Source: Anaerolineae bacterium
GTDB taxonomy: Bacteria; Chloroflexota; Anaerolineae; Aggregatilineales; Phototrophicaceae
Assembly (NCBI GenBank): GCA_028284565.1
Contig: JANQRM010000253.1
Location: 1 to 8,908 of the forward strand
Direction of reading: 5' to 3'
Length of the DNA stretch: 8,908 nucleotides
Shown here: piece after piece, positions 6,431 through 8,908 of the stretch
Layout: each line of letters begins with the position of its first letter
Numbering within the stretch: the first letter of the stretch is position 1
Notes under the pieces: generated by a model
Databases searched by the model: none
What the model saw: only the letters and a program-made list of their open reading frames with translations
What the model was told of the DNA's origin: nothing
Made by a program: the position numbers and the translations under genes

Positions 6431-6435
6431 AACCT

Positions 6436-7257
6436 ATGATTCGATTTAAACGACGAAATACAGTCTGGCTCGTCGCACTCGGTTTGTTAATTGCTTTTGC
6501 GCTCTTCGCCGCGCCGATCACCCCCGCTGTGCAAGTGGCGTTGATGGCGATATTTGGTATGGCAATGGCGGCATCCATGGTTGAACTGGGTCCGCGACGC
6601 GAGTCGATTATTGATGCCTTGCAACGCGCGCCTATCCGCAGACGTGTAACAGCCGAAGCCCGCGAAGCCGCAGAACGTGCCAAATCGCAAACCGGCTATT
6701 ATGGTGGCACGGATATTTTGATGATGGACTTGGGCTTAATCGCTGTGCAATCGGGACAAGAAGGCATGGCGATGCGTCGTACGCGCAATGTCTCTAAAGA
6801 TGACGATGGGGTGCGCCCCTTTGTGACAATCTATGTCCCGCCAGAAGATGCAGAACGGCATTCGGTTATCCGCTTTGAAATTTTTGACCAAGACGGTCAG
6901 AGCGTTTATGTCCACGAGATGAAGACTTACTTACGTGAAGGCGAGATGAATGTCCTTGCCGACCATCATTTACCTCTCGCCGGCAATCGGGATGTGATTG
7001 GTGCTGGTGATTGGGATTTACGCATCTCTGTGGATGGCAACCTGATTGGGATGCACAATTTGATGTTGCTCCCCTCAGTAGATGAGCGTCGTCGTCGTTT
7101 GTCTGGAGAAAGTTCGTTCAGCCTGCGAGACAATGATGTCATCGTGGATGAGCTTCCACAACAACGCGAAGAGCAGGTTCAAGGCACATCACTTGGACAA
7201 TTGATCAACAGCCCCGACGACTCGCGGAGTCGTTATAGTGGTTCAAGACGTAGATAA
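6436..7257 (+). CDS. Two-TM membrane protein with a beta-rich domain, paralogue A
   Basis: The 273-residue protein starts MIRFKRRN (positive-inside), followed by two TM segments (about 10-26 and 30-49) forming a hairpin with both ends in the cytoplasm. A basic/helical stretch (about 64-85, RRRVTAEAREAAERAK) leads to a globular domain (about 95-212) with many short hydrophobic strands: DLGL 98-101, PFV 128-130, RFEI 146-149, YVHE 158-161, then GDWDLRISVDG 191-201. The pattern suggests an Ig-like beta-sandwich, though this is inference. The C-terminal tail (213-273) is polar, likely disordered and ends in SRRR. The same landmarks recur in the next gene, so the two are products of tandem duplication. 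Only 11 nt separate them, so they are one operon. It is divergent from the kinase gene. The kinase could act on the Ser/Thr-containing tail, but nothing shows this. I do not recognise the family. Confidence 0.88.
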   Translation: MIRFKRRNTVWLVALGLLIAFALFAAPITPAVQVALMAIFGMAMAASMVELGPRRESIIDALQRAPIRRRVTAEAREAAERAKSQTGYYGGTDILMMDLGLIAVQSGQEGMAMRRTRNVSKDDDGVRPFVTIYVPPEDAERHSVIRFEIFDQDGQSVYVHEMKTYLREGEMNVLADHHLPLAGNRDVIGAGDWDLRISVDGNLIGMHNLMLLPSVDERRRRLSGESSFSLRDNDVIVDELPQQREEQVQGTSLGQLINSPDDSRSRYSGSRRR

Positions 7258-7260
7258 AGG
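7256..7260 (+). promoter_or_regulatory. Ribosome binding site of the second membrane gene
   Basis: AAAGG overlaps the end of the upstream stop codon and lies 8 nt before ATG 7269, a normal spacing. It supports translation of both genes from one mRNA. Confidence 0.6.
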
Positions 7261-7268
7261 TTTGGTGA

Positions 7269-8081
7269 ATGGATAATCGGAATACGCTTTTTCTGGCATT
7301 AATCCTGATTGCATTAGGAGCCGTTGCGCTCCTTGAATCGAGCGCATTGGTCATTCTTGTGTTATTGGGTTTGCTCTTCTTGGTGCGTCAGTTTGATAAT
7401 GCCAATGTGCAATCGTCTTATAACTATGATTATAGCTACGACTATGATTATGAAGACGATGATGAATATGCCCGCACTGCCCGTCTCAGCAGTAGCAATC
7501 AACCGCGTAGCAGTGAGCAAAAAGTTTATCGTCATGCCCTCGAAGCGGTGACACGCGCCGGACTTGACCCGGATGATGTGCAGTTGTTGGCGGTCGATAT
7601 TGGCTTGATGTCCTTCAAAGGCACAGACTCTCCTGAGATTTTCCGTACGTGGTCGCTCCCTGATGATGTGGATTATGTGCAACCTTTTGTTGAATTGCGC
7701 CTACCGACAGAGGCAACCGGAGTCGTACGCTTTGAGATTGTCGATGGAGGCGGCGAAGCCCACTACGTTCATGAGGACAACTTCAAATTAGAACGTGGGC
7801 GTAACCTCGTCACTCCCAACACTCGATTACCAATTCATGATCAGTTTGAAATGGATGGCAAATGGACATTGCGAGTTAGTGCGGACGGAGTGGTTTTAGC
7901 CGAACATCTTTTTGCCTTTGCCGAAGCCACCGAAGAAGCCATTCGTCGGCATATTGGCGAAGATGGTGAAATCAATACGGAAATGCGCGCGGCACTGTCT
8001 GAGAACCGACTGCCGAAGATGTCCCTTGATGATTTGCTCTCCTTCCAAGATGAGGACGAAGCCCAGCAAGCCCAACAATAA
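7269..8081 (+). CDS. Two-TM membrane protein with a Tyr/Asp tract and a beta-rich domain, paralogue B
   Basis: The 270-residue protein has two TM segments at about 5-22 and 25-40. It then has an acidic Tyr/Asp low-complexity tract (YNYDYSYDYDYEDDDEY, 51-67), a Ser-rich stretch, a helix (about 83-97) and the same globular domain as paralogue A: DIGL 110-113, PFV 139-141, RFEI 154-157, YVHE 166-169, GKWTLRVSADG 197-207. The C-terminal tail (about 217-270) is helical and acidic (EEAIRRHIGEDGE, then DEDEAQQAQQ), unlike the basic tail of paralogue A. The opposite charge of the two tails and the 11-nt gap suggest a heteromeric pair, which is inference. The product is expected at the cytoplasmic membrane with the domain in the cytoplasm, if the TM pair is a hairpin. 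The family is not recognised. It converges on the threonine aldolase gene with a 19-bp gap. Confidence 0.88.
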   Translation: MDNRNTLFLALILIALGAVALLESSALVILVLLGLLFLVRQFDNANVQSSYNYDYSYDYDYEDDDEYARTARLSSSNQPRSSEQKVYRHALEAVTRAGLDPDDVQLLAVDIGLMSFKGTDSPEIFRTWSLPDDVDYVQPFVELRLPTEATGVVRFEIVDGGGEAHYVHEDNFKLERGRNLVTPNTRLPIHDQFEMDGKWTLRVSADGVVLAEHLFAFAEATEEAIRRHIGEDGEINTEMRAALSENRLPKMSLDDLLSFQDEDEAQQAQQ

Positions 8082-8100
8082 CGAGATTAGCAATACAATC

Positions 8101-8908
8101 TTAGACTGTAGCCTGTTGCATCACCGACGCAATGCGATTGACTGCCCCTTGAATATCATCCCGACTCACATCCAAATGAGTCACGGCACGGAAACGGTTG
8201 TGGCTCACACCGCCCATGCGAACTCCATACGCTTGGATGGCATTGAGGAATTCTGTATTCGACCAGCCATTCACTAAGCTGAAAAAGACCATGTTCGTAT
8301 CAATCGGATTTTCGACGGTGATTCCATCAATTGCTGATAAGCCTTCTGCGAGCAGTTTGGCATTATCGTGGTCTTCTTGTAGACGCTCGATATTGTTTTC
8401 GAGGGCATAGATACAACCAGCCGCCATCATGCCCGCTTGTCGCATTGCCCCGCCAAACATATGCTTATACCGACGTGCTTCTTCGATGGAGTCAGCTGAC
8501 CCAGCGAGTACCGCACCCAAAGGCGCACCCAACCCCTTCGTGAAATCAATCCAGACCGAATCGGCATATTTGGCTTGTTCTTTAGCAGAGACACCTGACG
8601 CAACAACGGCATTCATCAGACGCGCGCCATCCATATGAGTCGCTAAACCGTGTGCTTTGGCTGTTTGGCAGACGGCATGGAGTTGGTCTACATCCCAGAC
8701 CGAACCCCCGCCGAAGTTATGCGTCTGCTCCACACAGAGCAAGCGCGCCCGTGCCACATACACGGAGTCACCGGGTAAGGCTTTGACCACATCTTCTGGC
8801 GTAAAATGCCCGCGATGGCTGGGGAGTTGGTCAACAATAACACTCGCCAAGACTGCCACGCCACCTGTCTCCGAGCGGAGAATATGCGAATGACGGTCAA
8901 CAAGAATA
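8101..8908 (-). CDS. ltaE: Low-specificity L-threonine aldolase (5' end cut by window edge)
   Basis: This PLP-dependent fold-type I enzyme cleaves L-threonine or L-allo-threonine to glycine and acetaldehyde in the cytosol. The frame is open to the last base of the window. It reads ILVDRHSHILRSETGG before the first possible GTG (8859-8857), and this stretch belongs to the family, so the true start lies beyond the edge. The SHI histidine (8886-8884) matches the residue that stacks on PLP. The Asp and Arg of HMDGARL (GTG-numbered residues 75-81) match PLP contacts. The Lys of DFTKGLGAPLG (codon 8538-8536) is the Schiff-base lysine. MFGGAMRQAG is the usual motif after it. About 269 residues are visible of a family length near 340, so roughly 70 are missing. 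The exact substrate preference (L or L-allo) cannot be read. It is convergent with paralogue B and shows no functional link to the neighbours. Confidence 0.93.
   Translation of the reverse strand, partial: ILVDRHSHILRSETGGVAVLASVIVDQLPSHRGHFTPEDVVKALPGDSVYVARARLLCVEQTHNFGGGSVWDVDQLHAVCQTAKAHGLATHMDGARLMNAVVASGVSAKEQAKYADSVWIDFTKGLGAPLGAVLAGSADSIEEARRYKHMFGGAMRQAGMMAAGCIYALENNIERLQEDHDNAKLLAEGLSAIDGITVENPIDTNMVFFSLVNGWSNTEFLNAIQAYGVRMGGVSHNRFRAVTHLDVSRDDIQGAVNRIASVMQQATV

Larger units (their letters stand above)
6083..6435. other. Divergent intergenic promoter region (353 bp)
   Basis: The spacer between the kinase gene and the membrane pair is AT-rich and carries promoters for both directions. 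It also holds short palindromes: ATCATGAT near 6228-6235, TTAC-N6-GTAA at 6253-6266 and CGTATACG at 6391-6398. An orphan TATAAT lies at 6243-6248 without a good -35. No small ORF or RNA gene is convincing. Shared regulation of both sides from this region is possible but not shown. Confidence 0.5.

Noticed and set aside
8082..8100. Bidirectional terminator between paralogue B and threonine aldolase
   Set aside because: The 19-bp gap has no inverted repeat or T-run.
7912..8277. Plus-strand frame spanning the end of paralogue B and the end of threonine aldolase
   Set aside because: It overlaps two well-supported genes in other frames and its translation shows no domain or start signal.
8857..8859. 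GTG as the start of threonine aldolase
   Set aside because: The frame continues upstream to the window edge with conserved family sequence (DRHSHI...ETGG), including the PLP-stacking histidine, so the real start is outside.

Overview
The window looks like chromosomal DNA of a free-living bacterium, most likely a Chloroflexota (Anaerolineae-like) lineage. This rests on gene style, not on a marker gene: a soluble Ser/Thr kinase fused to a STAND ATPase and a long TPR array, a 7-TM protein with an unfamiliar cytoplasmic domain, and an NMT1/THI5-type binding protein. No RNA gene, transposase, phage gene or CRISPR array was found.

Layout from left to right. (1) Minus-strand 5' part of a periplasmic/extracellular substrate-binding protein (1-300), cut by the window edge. 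(2) A 127-bp divergent spacer with a TTGGG-N5-CCCAA dyad. (3) A plus-strand 7-TM protein with a cytoplasmic domain (428-1621), which may be translated from a leaderless mRNA. (4) A 424-bp AT-rich gene-free stretch (1622-2045) with small direct repeats and a GAACA-TT-TGTTC palindrome resembling the Gram-positive LexA (SOS) box. (5) An orphan single-pass membrane or secreted protein (2046-2516), whose stop codon overlaps the stop of the convergent next gene. (6) A 1189-residue kinase-STAND-TPR protein on the minus strand (2513-6082). (7) A 353-bp divergent promoter region. (8) Two tandem plus-strand membrane proteins (6436-7257 and 7269-8081), which are clear paralogues of each other. (9) A convergent, 5'-truncated threonine aldolase (8101-8908, minus).

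The most interesting unit is the divergent block 2513-8081. A soluble kinase-ATPase-TPR signalling protein lies back to back with a two-gene operon of duplicated membrane proteins. Each of these has two N-terminal TM segments and a predicted beta-rich globular domain. The kinase protein has the order effector domain - STAND switch - repeat sensor, as in many signalling and some immune STAND proteins. That the three proteins work together is inference from position only. The flanking binding protein and threonine aldolase look like ordinary metabolic genes.
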